From Verrucomicrobiaceae bacterium (GTDB taxonomy: Bacteria; Verrucomicrobiota; Verrucomicrobiia; Verrucomicrobiales; Verrucomicrobiaceae): a DNA stretch of 64,000 nucleotides. Of the stretch, positions 55,119 through 64,000 are shown in pieces; the stretch's first letter is position 1, and every line of letters starts with the position of its first letter. Position numbers and translations under genes: made by a program. The stretch spans positions 310,001-374,000 of the forward strand of contig JAIBCL010000004.1 in the NCBI GenBank assembly GCA_019694165.1, read 5' to 3'. The notes under the pieces were generated by a model. That model was not told the origin of the DNA. It saw only the letters and a program-made list of their open reading frames with translations, and did no database searches.

Positions 55119-56498
55119 ATGAATCACGCCTGCCTTTCCGCCCTCGTCCTTGTGCTTTGCTCATCCCAGCTCCCCGCCGGTGAATTTCGCGTCGGCGCGG
55201 CGAAAGTGGACATCACCCCGGCGGATGGCACACCGCTCGGCGGCTACTACCGCTTCCGCGGCTCGGCGGGCGTGCTCGACCCCTTGTTTGCCAAGACGAT
55301 CGTCTTCGAGAAGGACGGCACGCACGCCGCCATCGTGGTGCTTGATCTCTCAGGCACGGTGCGCCCCGTCGTCGAGGCTGCGCGGAATGAAATCCAGAAA
55401 CAGTGCGGTATCGAGGGCGACCACATCATGATCTCCGGAACGCATACACACACGGGGCCGCAACAGCCGCGCGGTTCGCTCATGGACGACATCACCAAGG
55501 TGAACTCGCCGCCCGGCGTGGCCTACATGAGCGCGCTGCCCGGCAAGATCGCTCAATCAGTGAAGGAGGCGAAGGCGAAGCTGGCACCGGCAAAGGTCGC
55601 TGCGGCCGTCGGGAAGGCGGAGGGCATCAGCTTCAATCGTCGCGTGCTGCGTGCAGGCGTGAAGGAAGCCATCTGGCAGCCGCAGAAGATCGATCCGGCC
55701 ACCGACCGGCCCGCGGGACCGATCGATCCCGACGTCGGCGTGCTTGCGTTTCACGGTGCAGGCGCGGATGCCACGCCGCTCGCATCACTGCTGAATTTTG
55801 CCATGCATCCCACTTCGGTGGGCGGCGGCGTGAAAATCTCGGCGGACTATCCCGGCGTCTTCACCAAGCTCGTCAGCGAGCGACACGGCCCCGGCATGAT
55901 CTCCGTCTTCGCCAATGGCTGCTGCGGCAACATCAACCATGGCGACTACCTCACCGGCAAGCGCCGCACCACGCTGGAGCTGGGCACGGCTCTCGCGGAT
56001 GCTGCCACGGCTGCGTGGCCGGCCTTGCAGTACGTCGAGGCTTTCAAGCCGCGCGTGAAATCCGAGATGGTGACGCTGGAGCGCCGCAAACTCAGCGACG
56101 CGGACATCGCGAAGGCGAAAGACGTGGTGAACCGGATGTTCACGGAAAATCTCGGCACCGTGCCGATGGCAGAGGCAGTCTGCGTCATGGAGACGCTCGA
56201 CAAAAAGGACGTCCCGCTGCGTGTCGAAGTGCAGGTGATCGCGCTGAGCGATGAAGTCGCGATCCTGTCTCTGCCGGGCGAGATTTTTGTGGAGCTGGGT
56301 CTCGCGATCAAAAAACAGTCGCCCTTCAAGCACACGTTCATCGCTGAGCTGGCCAATGGCAGCATGGGCTATGTGCCGAACCGCGAGGCGTACCCGCAGG
56401 GCAATTACGAAGTGGTCAGCGCCCGCGGCGAGGCAGGATCGGGCGAGAAGCTCGTCGAAGCCGCCCTCAAGCTGCTGCGCGAGGCCAAGGAGCAGTGA
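55119..56498 (+). CDS. Neutral ceramidase-like exported hydrolase
   Basis: 459 residues with a signal peptide (MNHACLSALVLVLCSSQLPA). The mature start EFRVGAAKVDITPADGTPLGGYY and the zinc ligands of GTHTHTGPQQ and NFAMHPTS match the neutral/alkaline ceramidase N-terminal domain. Found widely in PVC bacteria without known lipid substrates, so a role in lipid or glycan hydrolysis is an inference. ATG at 55119 is chosen over GTG 55113. Confidence 0.88.
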   Translation: MNHACLSALVLVLCSSQLPAGEFRVGAAKVDITPADGTPLGGYYRFRGSAGVLDPLFAKTIVFEKDGTHAAIVVLDLSGTVRPVVEAARNEIQKQCGIEGDHIMISGTHTHTGPQQPRGSLMDDITKVNSPPGVAYMSALPGKIAQSVKEAKAKLAPAKVAAAVGKAEGISFNRRVLRAGVKEAIWQPQKIDPATDRPAGPIDPDVGVLAFHGAGADATPLASLLNFAMHPTSVGGGVKISADYPGVFTKLVSERHGPGMISVFANGCCGNINHGDYLTGKRRTTLELGTALADAATAAWPALQYVEAFKPRVKSEMVTLERRKLSDADIAKAKDVVNRMFTENLGTVPMAEAVCVMETLDKKDVPLRVEVQVIALSDEVAILSLPGEIFVELGLAIKKQSPFKHTFIAELANGSMGYVPNREAYPQGNYEVVSARGEAGSGEKLVEAALKLLREAKEQ

Positions 56499-56552
56499 TC
56501 CCGCTCACCGACTTCCGCCTTGCATCACCGCCAGCCCAGTTTAGTTCCACGC

Positions 56553-57401
56553 ATGAATTTCCGCCATGAGAAGCACGACATCTTCATCCCGGACCAGTCC
56601 GATCCGCAGGTGGCGCTGAGGCGCGTGACGCACCTCGGCATCGTCTCGCACCAGGACGACCTCGAGATCGCCGCCTACCACGGGATCACCGAATGCTTCA
56701 AGGCTGGTGACAAGTGGTTCGGCGGCGTGGTCGTCACCAATGGCGCCGGCAGCCCGCGCAAGGGACCCTACGCACACTACACCGACGAGGAGATGCAGCG
56801 CGTGCGCCTCATCGAGCAGCGGAAGGCCGCATACGTGGGTGAATACAGCTACATGGCCCAGCTCAGCTACCCGAGCGACGACGTGAAGGAGCACCGCCGC
56901 GCGGACGTGGTGGCGGACTTGAAGGGCATCCTCGAGGAGTCGCGGCCGCAGATCGTCTATCTGCACAATCCGTGCGACCGCCACGACACGCATGTGGCCA
57001 CCTTCCTCCGCTGCCTGGAGGCGCTCCGCTCCCTCCCGCGCGAACAGCGGCCGGAAAAGGTGTACGGCTGCGAAGTGTGGCGGAAGCTCGACTGGCTGCT
57101 CCACTCCGACAAGGAGATGCTCTGGGTGGACAAGCACCCGCACATGCTCCGCCCGCTGCTCGGCGTCTTCGATTCCCAGATCAGCGGCGGCAAGCGCTAC
57201 GACCTCGCCGAGGAAGGCTTGCGCCACGCCAACGCGACCTACTTCGACTCCCACACCACCGACAAGACGAGCCTGCTCACCTTTGCCATGGACCTCACTC
57301 CGCTCGTGCTGGACGACGCCATGTCCGTGGAGGAATTCACGCTCGGTTACGTAAACCGCCTCGCCGACGACGTGCGGGACCGCCTGCGGCGGCACCTGTA
57401 G
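56553..57401 (+). CDS. PIG-L family deacetylase
   Basis: 282 residues. VSHQDDLEIAAYHG near residue 30 is the PIG-L/LmbE zinc motif (usually HPDD, here HQDD), and DRHDTHVA supplies further ligands. The family removes N-acetyl groups from GlcNAc-type substrates, as in BshB or MshB. No thiol-biosynthesis gene is close. A GNAT gene follows 54 bases downstream on the same strand. Confidence 0.88.
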   Translation: MNFRHEKHDIFIPDQSDPQVALRRVTHLGIVSHQDDLEIAAYHGITECFKAGDKWFGGVVVTNGAGSPRKGPYAHYTDEEMQRVRLIEQRKAAYVGEYSYMAQLSYPSDDVKEHRRADVVADLKGILEESRPQIVYLHNPCDRHDTHVATFLRCLEALRSLPREQRPEKVYGCEVWRKLDWLLHSDKEMLWVDKHPHMLRPLLGVFDSQISGGKRYDLAEEGLRHANATYFDSHTTDKTSLLTFAMDLTPLVLDDAMSVEEFTLGYVNRLADDVRDRLRRHL

Positions 57402-57455
57402 CCCCGCCGTCCTCCGCGCGGAGCGGAGCCGCGCCATCCCGTGCAAACGCGCGCC

Positions 57456-57935
57456 ATGAATGAGAACATCGTCATCCGCCACTACAACCCCGAAGACCTG
57501 GCGAAGCTCAAGGAGATCACCGTCGATTCCTTCGGCGGCGTGACCCTCGAACAGATGATCGAGCAGAAGCTCGGCGCCTGGAATGAGCAGACGTGGAAGC
57601 AGCGCAAGGCCGCGCACATCGACGAAGACTGCGCCGCGAATCCCGCGGGCGTCTTCGTCGCCGAGCGCGGCGGTGAAATCCTTGGCTACATCACCACGCG
57701 CATCGACGAGGCCAACGCGCGCGGCCGCATCCCGAACCTGGCCGTGGTCGGGGCCGCGCGCGGTCTCGGTCTCGGCCGCCGCCTCATCCAGCACGCGCTG
57801 GACTACTTCCGCCGGAGCGGCATGAAAGTCGCGCAGATCGAGACGATGGCCGCCAATGCGATCGGCCAGCACCTGTATCCGTCATGCGGCTTCGAAGAAG
57901 TGGCCCGCCAGGTGCACTACGCGATGAAGCTGTGA
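57456..57935 (+). CDS. GNAT-family N-acetyltransferase
   Basis: 159 residues. The acetyl-CoA motif A is LAVVGAARGLGLGRRLIQHALDYFRRSGM (R/Q-x-x-G-x-G/A loop), and the early GVFVAERGGEILGYI strand is typical. Resembles the RimI/YhbS sub-groups; substrate unknown. Paired with the PIG-L gene, so a sugar N-acetyl cycle is possible but unproven. Confidence 0.87.
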   Translation: MNENIVIRHYNPEDLAKLKEITVDSFGGVTLEQMIEQKLGAWNEQTWKQRKAAHIDEDCAANPAGVFVAERGGEILGYITTRIDEANARGRIPNLAVVGAARGLGLGRRLIQHALDYFRRSGMKVAQIETMAANAIGQHLYPSCGFEEVARQVHYAMKL

Positions 57936-57978
57936 CCGTGTTCCTTGCTTTTCGCGATCGCTACAGTCACACTTGCCG

Positions 57979-59904
57979 ATGCAAGCAGCCACCGATCTGG
58001 ATGCAAATTTTGCCACGAGCGTGACGGCCTCGCTCGTCGTCTTGCTCCTGTGTCTTGCCGGAGGTGCGCCGCTCACACCGCGCTGTCTGAGAAGAGGAGG
58101 ATGCGACCTGACGAGCCTCGCATTCATGCTGGCGAGCGGGCTGGTTTTCTGGAGTGGAATCGCGGCGGCAGTGACGATGCGCGGCGCGGGTTTCTGGCTG
58201 GCCATGCCGGTGATTCAAGCGACCCTGGCCGCATTGCTTTGGCGCAGGGAAGCCGTCGTCTGCCCCCCGGCTCGAACTGGCAGGCGAAGGGCCGTGCGGC
58301 TGGTGGCGCCTGTCCTCGTCATGGTAGCTGTGTGTGTCTTGTTCATCCGCTGGTGGGCGGCCTTTCGTTCGCCCGATGGCCGTGTCGTCGATGTACACAG
58401 TGACTTGGGCTACTACGGCCAGCTCGTGCTTGGGATGAAAGAATCGGGTCATGCCTCGCTGTGGTCGGGTGTGCTCGGATCGGCCGTCGTCGAGAGCGGG
58501 GCGCCGTTCGATGTATGGTATCACTGGGGGCCGGTGTGGCTGGCCTCGGGCGTGCATGAGTTTGCCGGACTGTCCGTGATGGAGTCGCTGCTGCAGGCAG
58601 ACAGGATTGTCCTCACGGTTCTGCTGGCGATAGCGGCAGGAGCCATCGTGGAAACGCTCACGGGCTGGTCTCCCGGCTGGAGCCTCCTGGTCGGCGGCAT
58701 CTCGGTCATCGCCGTGCCGCTGCTGAAAATGTTCGGCATCCTGTGGTTTGCGGGAGTCCTGCCTTATGGAATCCTCCAGCACCACAGTACCAGCCTGGTG
58801 ATTCAACTGTCCTATCACGTAGAGGCTCTGCTCGTGCTGGTGGCGCTCGCGGCATGGTTAAGTTCGGAAGATCTGCCTGCGGGAGCCATGCTGTTTTTCG
58901 CCGGAGTGAGTGCACCGCACGCGCTGGCGGCGGCGGGAGTGATGGCGGGCGCACTTCTTACCGCCGGCCTGCTCAGACGGGACAGGGTCATGTGGAAGAC
59001 GGCACTGGCGGTCATCTCCATTCTCCTCGCTGCGTGGGCCATGCTGTCATTCGTTCTCGGAGTGAATCTGCCGAAATCGCCTGAATCACGAATGCTGACA
59101 GTCGGTTTCAATGCCATCCGGCTCGCGCTGAGGGCGGGTCTTGTCGATACGCTGATCAGCATTGTGGCCGGTGCGCTGATGGTGCCTGGCGTGGTGCACT
59201 TGATGCGACTGAAGGACGAGGGCGTGCAAGCGGAGCGGCCGAGAATACTCGGATGGATGGCTTTGTGCGCGCTCGCTGGAGGATTCGCGGCATACCATCT
59301 GTTCAGTTCAATGGCGGATCGCTTCCACTTTTCGGCGTTCACCCGGATCGTCCTGATTGTTCCCACCGCCATCTGGGGGATGGCCCGCATGGCATCACGC
59401 ACCGCTGGCCCCAGGAAGGCTGCAAGCATCGCGCTCATTATTTTGGGCGGATTGATGGGAGTCAGCGACCTCGTTCAATACAAGAATCAGACATCCTTCG
59501 CCAAATGGAGCGCGACAGATCTTGGTGTCATCAAGAAGGCCCTGGGAAGCGAGCCGTTCGGCTACTTTGCCGCCAGCGATAGAAACTGGTGGATACCCGA
59601 GCACTGCACGCTGGCGAGCTTCTTGAATGTGCGCTGCGTGCGGCTGAATTTCATCAAGTCCACGGACGCAGCCGGTCAAAACGGCATCTTCTACGGCTCC
59701 AGCAAGCCACGGGAATTGGTGCCGCTCCTGGAGGGTGAAAGCGAGGATCAGTGGTCTCTGCGTTTCGCGCGGAAGCTGGGCATCAAGCGCATCCTCGAGG
59801 TGGAGAAAGAACCATTGCCCGATGCGATCAGCCGCTCCGCCAGAAAGATCGCCGCATCAGGTCCGCTCCGTGTTTACGAACTGCCGGCGGCCATCCAGAA
59901 ATGA
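57979..59904 (+). CDS. Large polytopic membrane protein
   Basis: 641 residues from ATG 57979. About ten or more hydrophobic segments run through to residue about 515. The first loop, GRVVDVHSDLGYYGQLVLGMKESGHAS, resembles the extracytoplasmic D-x-D/acidic loop of GT-C-fold glycosyltransferases, and a soluble C-terminal domain follows. A polyprenyl-phosphate-sugar glycosyltransferase is possible, but the key residues are not confirmed. A terminator follows. Confidence 0.6.
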   Translation: MQAATDLDANFATSVTASLVVLLLCLAGGAPLTPRCLRRGGCDLTSLAFMLASGLVFWSGIAAAVTMRGAGFWLAMPVIQATLAALLWRREAVVCPPARTGRRRAVRLVAPVLVMVAVCVLFIRWWAAFRSPDGRVVDVHSDLGYYGQLVLGMKESGHASLWSGVLGSAVVESGAPFDVWYHWGPVWLASGVHEFAGLSVMESLLQADRIVLTVLLAIAAGAIVETLTGWSPGWSLLVGGISVIAVPLLKMFGILWFAGVLPYGILQHHSTSLVIQLSYHVEALLVLVALAAWLSSEDLPAGAMLFFAGVSAPHALAAAGVMAGALLTAGLLRRDRVMWKTALAVISILLAAWAMLSFVLGVNLPKSPESRMLTVGFNAIRLALRAGLVDTLISIVAGALMVPGVVHLMRLKDEGVQAERPRILGWMALCALAGGFAAYHLFSSMADRFHFSAFTRIVLIVPTAIWGMARMASRTAGPRKAASIALIILGGLMGVSDLVQYKNQTSFAKWSATDLGVIKKALGSEPFGYFAASDRNWWIPEHCTLASFLNVRCVRLNFIKSTDAAGQNGIFYGSSKPRELVPLLEGESEDQWSLRFARKLGIKRILEVEKEPLPDAISRSARKIAASGPLRVYELPAAIQK

Positions 59905-59947
59905 CCGGTTCGCGCCCGAGAATGCAATCGCTCGATCCGACATGAAG

Positions 59948-59977
59948 ACACCCCGGAGGCCTGGGCCTCCGGGGTGT
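59948..59977. terminator. Strong bidirectional hairpin between convergent genes
   Basis: ACACCCCGGAGGCC and GGCCTCCGGGGTGT form a perfect 14-bp stem with a 2-base loop; TGCTTGGGGTTTTT follows on the plus strand. It serves the membrane-protein gene and probably groEL as well. Confidence 0.82.
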
Positions 59978-60034
59978 TGCTTGGGGTTTTTGGAGTTCTT
60001 GTATCAGCAGCCACCGGAGTCGCTGCCGCTCCTT

Positions 60035-62000
<1,966 letters not shown>

Positions 62001-62054
62001 AGTGGTATGTGTTTTGCTTTCTGGTTTGTTTGGTTTGGTTTTGGTTCACCCGGG

Positions 62055-62091
62055 CGGTTGTCCGTCGCGCTGACGACGTGGCGGACAACCG
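62055..62091. promoter_or_regulatory. Inverted repeat upstream of groES
   Basis: Perfect 10-bp arms CGGTTGTCCG and CGGACAACCG separated by 17 bases, 55 bases before the groES start and about 22 bases after the upstream lipoprotein gene ends. It is either the terminator of that gene or an operator for groES. It is unlike CIRCE (TTAGCACTC-N9-GAGTGCTAA). Confidence 0.5.
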
Positions 62092-62113
62092 ACCGCGGAG
62101 GAAAATGGGAAAA

Positions 62114-62824
62114 TCAATTCTTTGGCGGAGGTGCAGGCGTCGGATTGGCTTCGATGGCGACGCCATTGCTGGCGCGTTTGGCACCACCGAGGCTGAGTTC
62201 GGGCGTGGCTTCGCCGATTTCTTCGGAGAGGAAGCTGACGATGCGCTTCGGATCTTCAGAGAGCACCGTTTCGAGCATTCGCTTCGTTCGAGGCTTGTCG
62301 TAGCTCTTGATGTCCATGTCGAGCCGGAAGGAGCCGGGCGCGCCTTCGAGACCCTTGAGCTTTGCCGCGAGCGAGACCGTGGATTCGATCTGCTTCCCGA
62401 GCGAGGGGTCTTCGCCGAGTCGCTTCAGGCCAGCTTTCAAATGCTCGCTCACTTCCGGCGTGCCAAGGAGTTCCGCGGCATCCTTCGTCGGATAGCGCTT
62501 CAGAATGTCGTCTGCTTGAACCGACAGCTCGGCCTCACGCGCGTTGCCGGCCTGAGCCGCAGGCGGCGGAGTGGAGAGAGCCTTCGAGATTTCGGCGTCG
62601 AGTTTGGTGTTTGAAGCTTCCGATGCGGATGCACTCGCTTTCGCGGGCGCCACAGCGACAGGCTTGACGTTGCTTTGCGGCTTCACGTCCGTTTTGCCAC
62701 AAGCGGACATCGCGATCGCCAAGAGCGCGACGGCCACGCCCGCCGGGAGCCGCTGTAGCAGCAACTCACCGGCGATTCGTTCACCGCCACGACCTGCCGG
62801 TCGCAATGTTCCAAAGCGTCGCAT
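62114..62824 (-). CDS. Hypothetical lipoprotein
   Basis: 236 residues from ATG 62824, with lipobox LLAIAMSAC near residue 40. The rest is rich in Ala, Lys and Pro, with helical segments (LKAGLKRLGEDPSLGKQI). No family recognised. It lies between dnaK and groES in the heat-shock gene group; a chaperone or envelope-stress role is only positional. A 48-codon upstream extension runs over the dnaK 3' end and is rejected. Confidence 0.65.
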   Translation of the reverse strand: MRRFGTLRPAGRGGERIAGELLLQRLPAGVAVALLAIAMSACGKTDVKPQSNVKPVAVAPAKASASASEASNTKLDAEISKALSTPPPAAQAGNAREAELSVQADDILKRYPTKDAAELLGTPEVSEHLKAGLKRLGEDPSLGKQIESTVSLAAKLKGLEGAPGSFRLDMDIKSYDKPRTKRMLETVLSEDPKRIVSFLSEEIGEATPELSLGGAKRASNGVAIEANPTPAPPPKN

Positions 62825-62840
62825 CGAAGGAGTCAGCAGA

Positions 62841-64000
62841 TTACTTGTCCTTGTCCACGACCTCGAAGTCGGCATCGACCACTTTGCCTTTGTCTTCGGC
62901 GCTCGACGAAGTCGAGGTGCTGGTCGCCTCTGGAGCAGGACCGCTCTGAGAAGCGGATGCGGTGGCACCGGCTTGCGCGGCGGCTTGATAGGCGGCAGCG
63001 AAGAGTTTCTCGAGTTCTTCGGTCTGCTCCTTCATCTTGTCGGCGTCGTTCGCTTCGATGGCGGACTTGAGGCTTGTGAGCTTGTCCTTCACGGGAGCCA
63101 GCTGCTCGGCGGGGACTTTGCCTTCGAATTCCTTGAGCTGCTTCTCGATCTCAAAGCTGAGCGCTTCGGCCTTGTTCTTGACCTCGACGGCTTCCTTGCG
63201 CTTGCGGTCTTCTTCCGCGTGCTCTTCGGCGTCACGCTTGGCTTTTTCGATCTCGTCCTGGCTGAGGCCGGAGCTGCCCTGGATGGAGATTTTCTGTTCC
63301 TTGCCGCTGACTTTCTCCTTCGCGGAGACGTGCAGGATGCCGTTCGCATCGATGTCAAAGGTGACCTCGATCTGCGGCACACCGCGCGGGGCAGGCGGGA
63401 TGCCGTCGAGCTTGAAGGTGCCGAGTGTCTTGTTGTCGCGGCTCATCGGGCGCTCGCCCTGAAGGACGACGATTTCGACGCCGGGCTGATTGTCGCTGTA
63501 GGTCGAGAAGATCTGGCTGTGCTTCTTCGGAATTGTGGTGTTTCGCGGAATCATCGGCGTGGCGATGCCGCCAGCGGTCTCGATGGCAAGCGTGAGCGGT
63601 GTCACGTCGAGCAGCAGCACGTCCTTCACATCGCCCTTCAACACACCGCCCTGGATGGCAGCGCCGATGGCGACGACTTCGTCTGGATTCACGCCCTGAT
63701 GCGGATCTTTGCCAGCGAGCTTCTTCGCCGTCTCGACGACCTTCGGCATACGAGTCATGCCGCCGACGAGGACGAGTTCATCGATCTTGCTCGCTTCGAG
63801 CTTCGCGGCTGCGAGGCATTCTTTGACCGGCTTGATCGTGCGCTCGAAGAGCGAATCGCAGAGCTGCTCCATCTTCGCACGGCTGAGCGTCTTCATGATG
63901 TGCTTCGGGCCGGTCTGGTCCGCCGTGATGAAGGGCAAATTGATGTCGTAGCTCTGGCTCGAGCTGAGCGCGATCTTCGCCTTCTCGGCTTCTTCTTTGA
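62841..64000 (-). CDS. dnaK: Chaperone DnaK (Hsp70), C-terminal part, 5' end outside window
   Basis: Continues beyond the window edge. The visible part covers the end of the ATPase domain ([29 protein letters not shown]) and the whole substrate-binding domain ([13 protein letters not shown]), with the terminal helical lid ending [12 protein letters not shown] frame starting inside at 63938 would not be the real start: the coding frame is open to 64000. Works with DnaJ/GrpE, which are not in the window. Confidence 0.96.
   Translation of the reverse strand, partial: KEEAEKAKIALSSSQSYDINLPFITADQTGPKHIMKTLSRAKMEQLCDSLFERTIKPVKECLAAAKLEASKIDELVLVGGMTRMPKVVETAKKLAGKDPHQGVNPDEVVAIGAAIQGGVLKGDVKDVLLLDVTPLTLAIETAGGIATPMIPRNTTIPKKHSQIFSTYSDNQPGVEIVVLQGERPMSRDNKTLGTFKLDGIPPAPRGVPQIEVTFDIDANGILHVSAKEKVSGKEQKISIQGSSGLSQDEIEKAKRDAEEHAEEDRKRKEAVEVKNKAEALSFEIEKQLKEFEGKVPAEQLAPVKDKLTSLKSAIEANDADKMKEQTEELEKLFAAAYQAAAQAGATASASQSGPAPEATSTSTSSSAEDKGKVVDADFEVVDKDK

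Noticed and set aside
62001-62120. CIRCE operator before groES
   Set aside because: No TTAGCACTC-N9-GAGTGCTAA or close variant is present; only the unrelated CGGTTGTCCG inverted repeat is seen.

Overview
This is a chromosomal window from a high-GC bacterium of the Verrucomicrobiota, most likely the Verrucomicrobiaceae/Prosthecobacter side. The best evidence is a complete four-gene Verru_Chthon pilin-like cassette (A-B-C-D). Families typical of the PVC group support it: DUF1501, DUF1080 and DUF3500 proteins, a PVC-type dehydrogenase/HEAT/cytochrome c fusion, and many Tat-exported proteins. Housekeeping genes (rpmG, rpsR, folE2, gpsA, a phosphofructokinase, groES-groEL, dnaK) show this is core chromosome. 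No rRNA, tRNA or CRISPR array was seen.

Layout. 0.3-4.3 kb: a minus-strand operon of outer-membrane-like protein, SulP transporter, BASS-type transporter and DUF4239 protein; the SulP gene carries an in-frame TAG inside its STAS domain. 4.4-12.6 kb: an accessory zone with a small membrane protein, a DUF104/MazF-type toxin-antitoxin pair, an RND pump gene bracketed by inward-facing REP-like elements, a PIN toxin pair, and a LRR-Roc-COR-TIR protein. The last two lie between two copies of an identical 67-bp direct repeat made from the first codons of the RND gene. 12.7-18.7 kb: Gfo/Idh/MocA oxidoreductase, DUF47 plus PiT phosphate transport, and a large secreted repeat protein. 18.7-19.5 kb: intergenic, with a 0.3-kb inverted-repeat element. 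19.5-26 kb: the Verru_Chthon cassette. 26-30 kb: a secreted protein, a TIM-barrel protein, ThpR, and an ATPase/DUF234-like gene enclosed by two near-identical 37-bp palindromic repeats. 30-37 kb: S9 peptidase, DUF1501 protein, rhodanese, a histone-tailed DksA-like protein, rpmG and rpsR. 37-45 kb: folE2, pfk-gpsA-nuclease-like genes, and the PVC dehydrogenase-cytochrome. 45-48 kb: a four-gene exported operon (cytochrome, EF-hand, DUF3500, DUF1080). 48-60 kb: TrpB2-like enzyme, exported beta-propeller, sugar-binding lipoprotein, MFS transporter, D,D-carboxypeptidase, ceramidase-like, PIG-L, GNAT and a large membrane protein. 60-64 kb: groEL, groES, a lipoprotein and dnaK (cut by the window edge), all on the minus strand.

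The strongest candidates for something undescribed are (1) the ATPase-nuclease gene packed between matched palindromes at 28,564-30,050, which looks like a self-contained mobile or self-regulating unit, and (2) the PIN plus LRR-Roc-COR-TIR cassette inserted at the start codon of an RND pump, with a REP-like element exactly at the junction. All calls rest on reading the sequence. Family names come from motif and pattern recognition, not from database searches.
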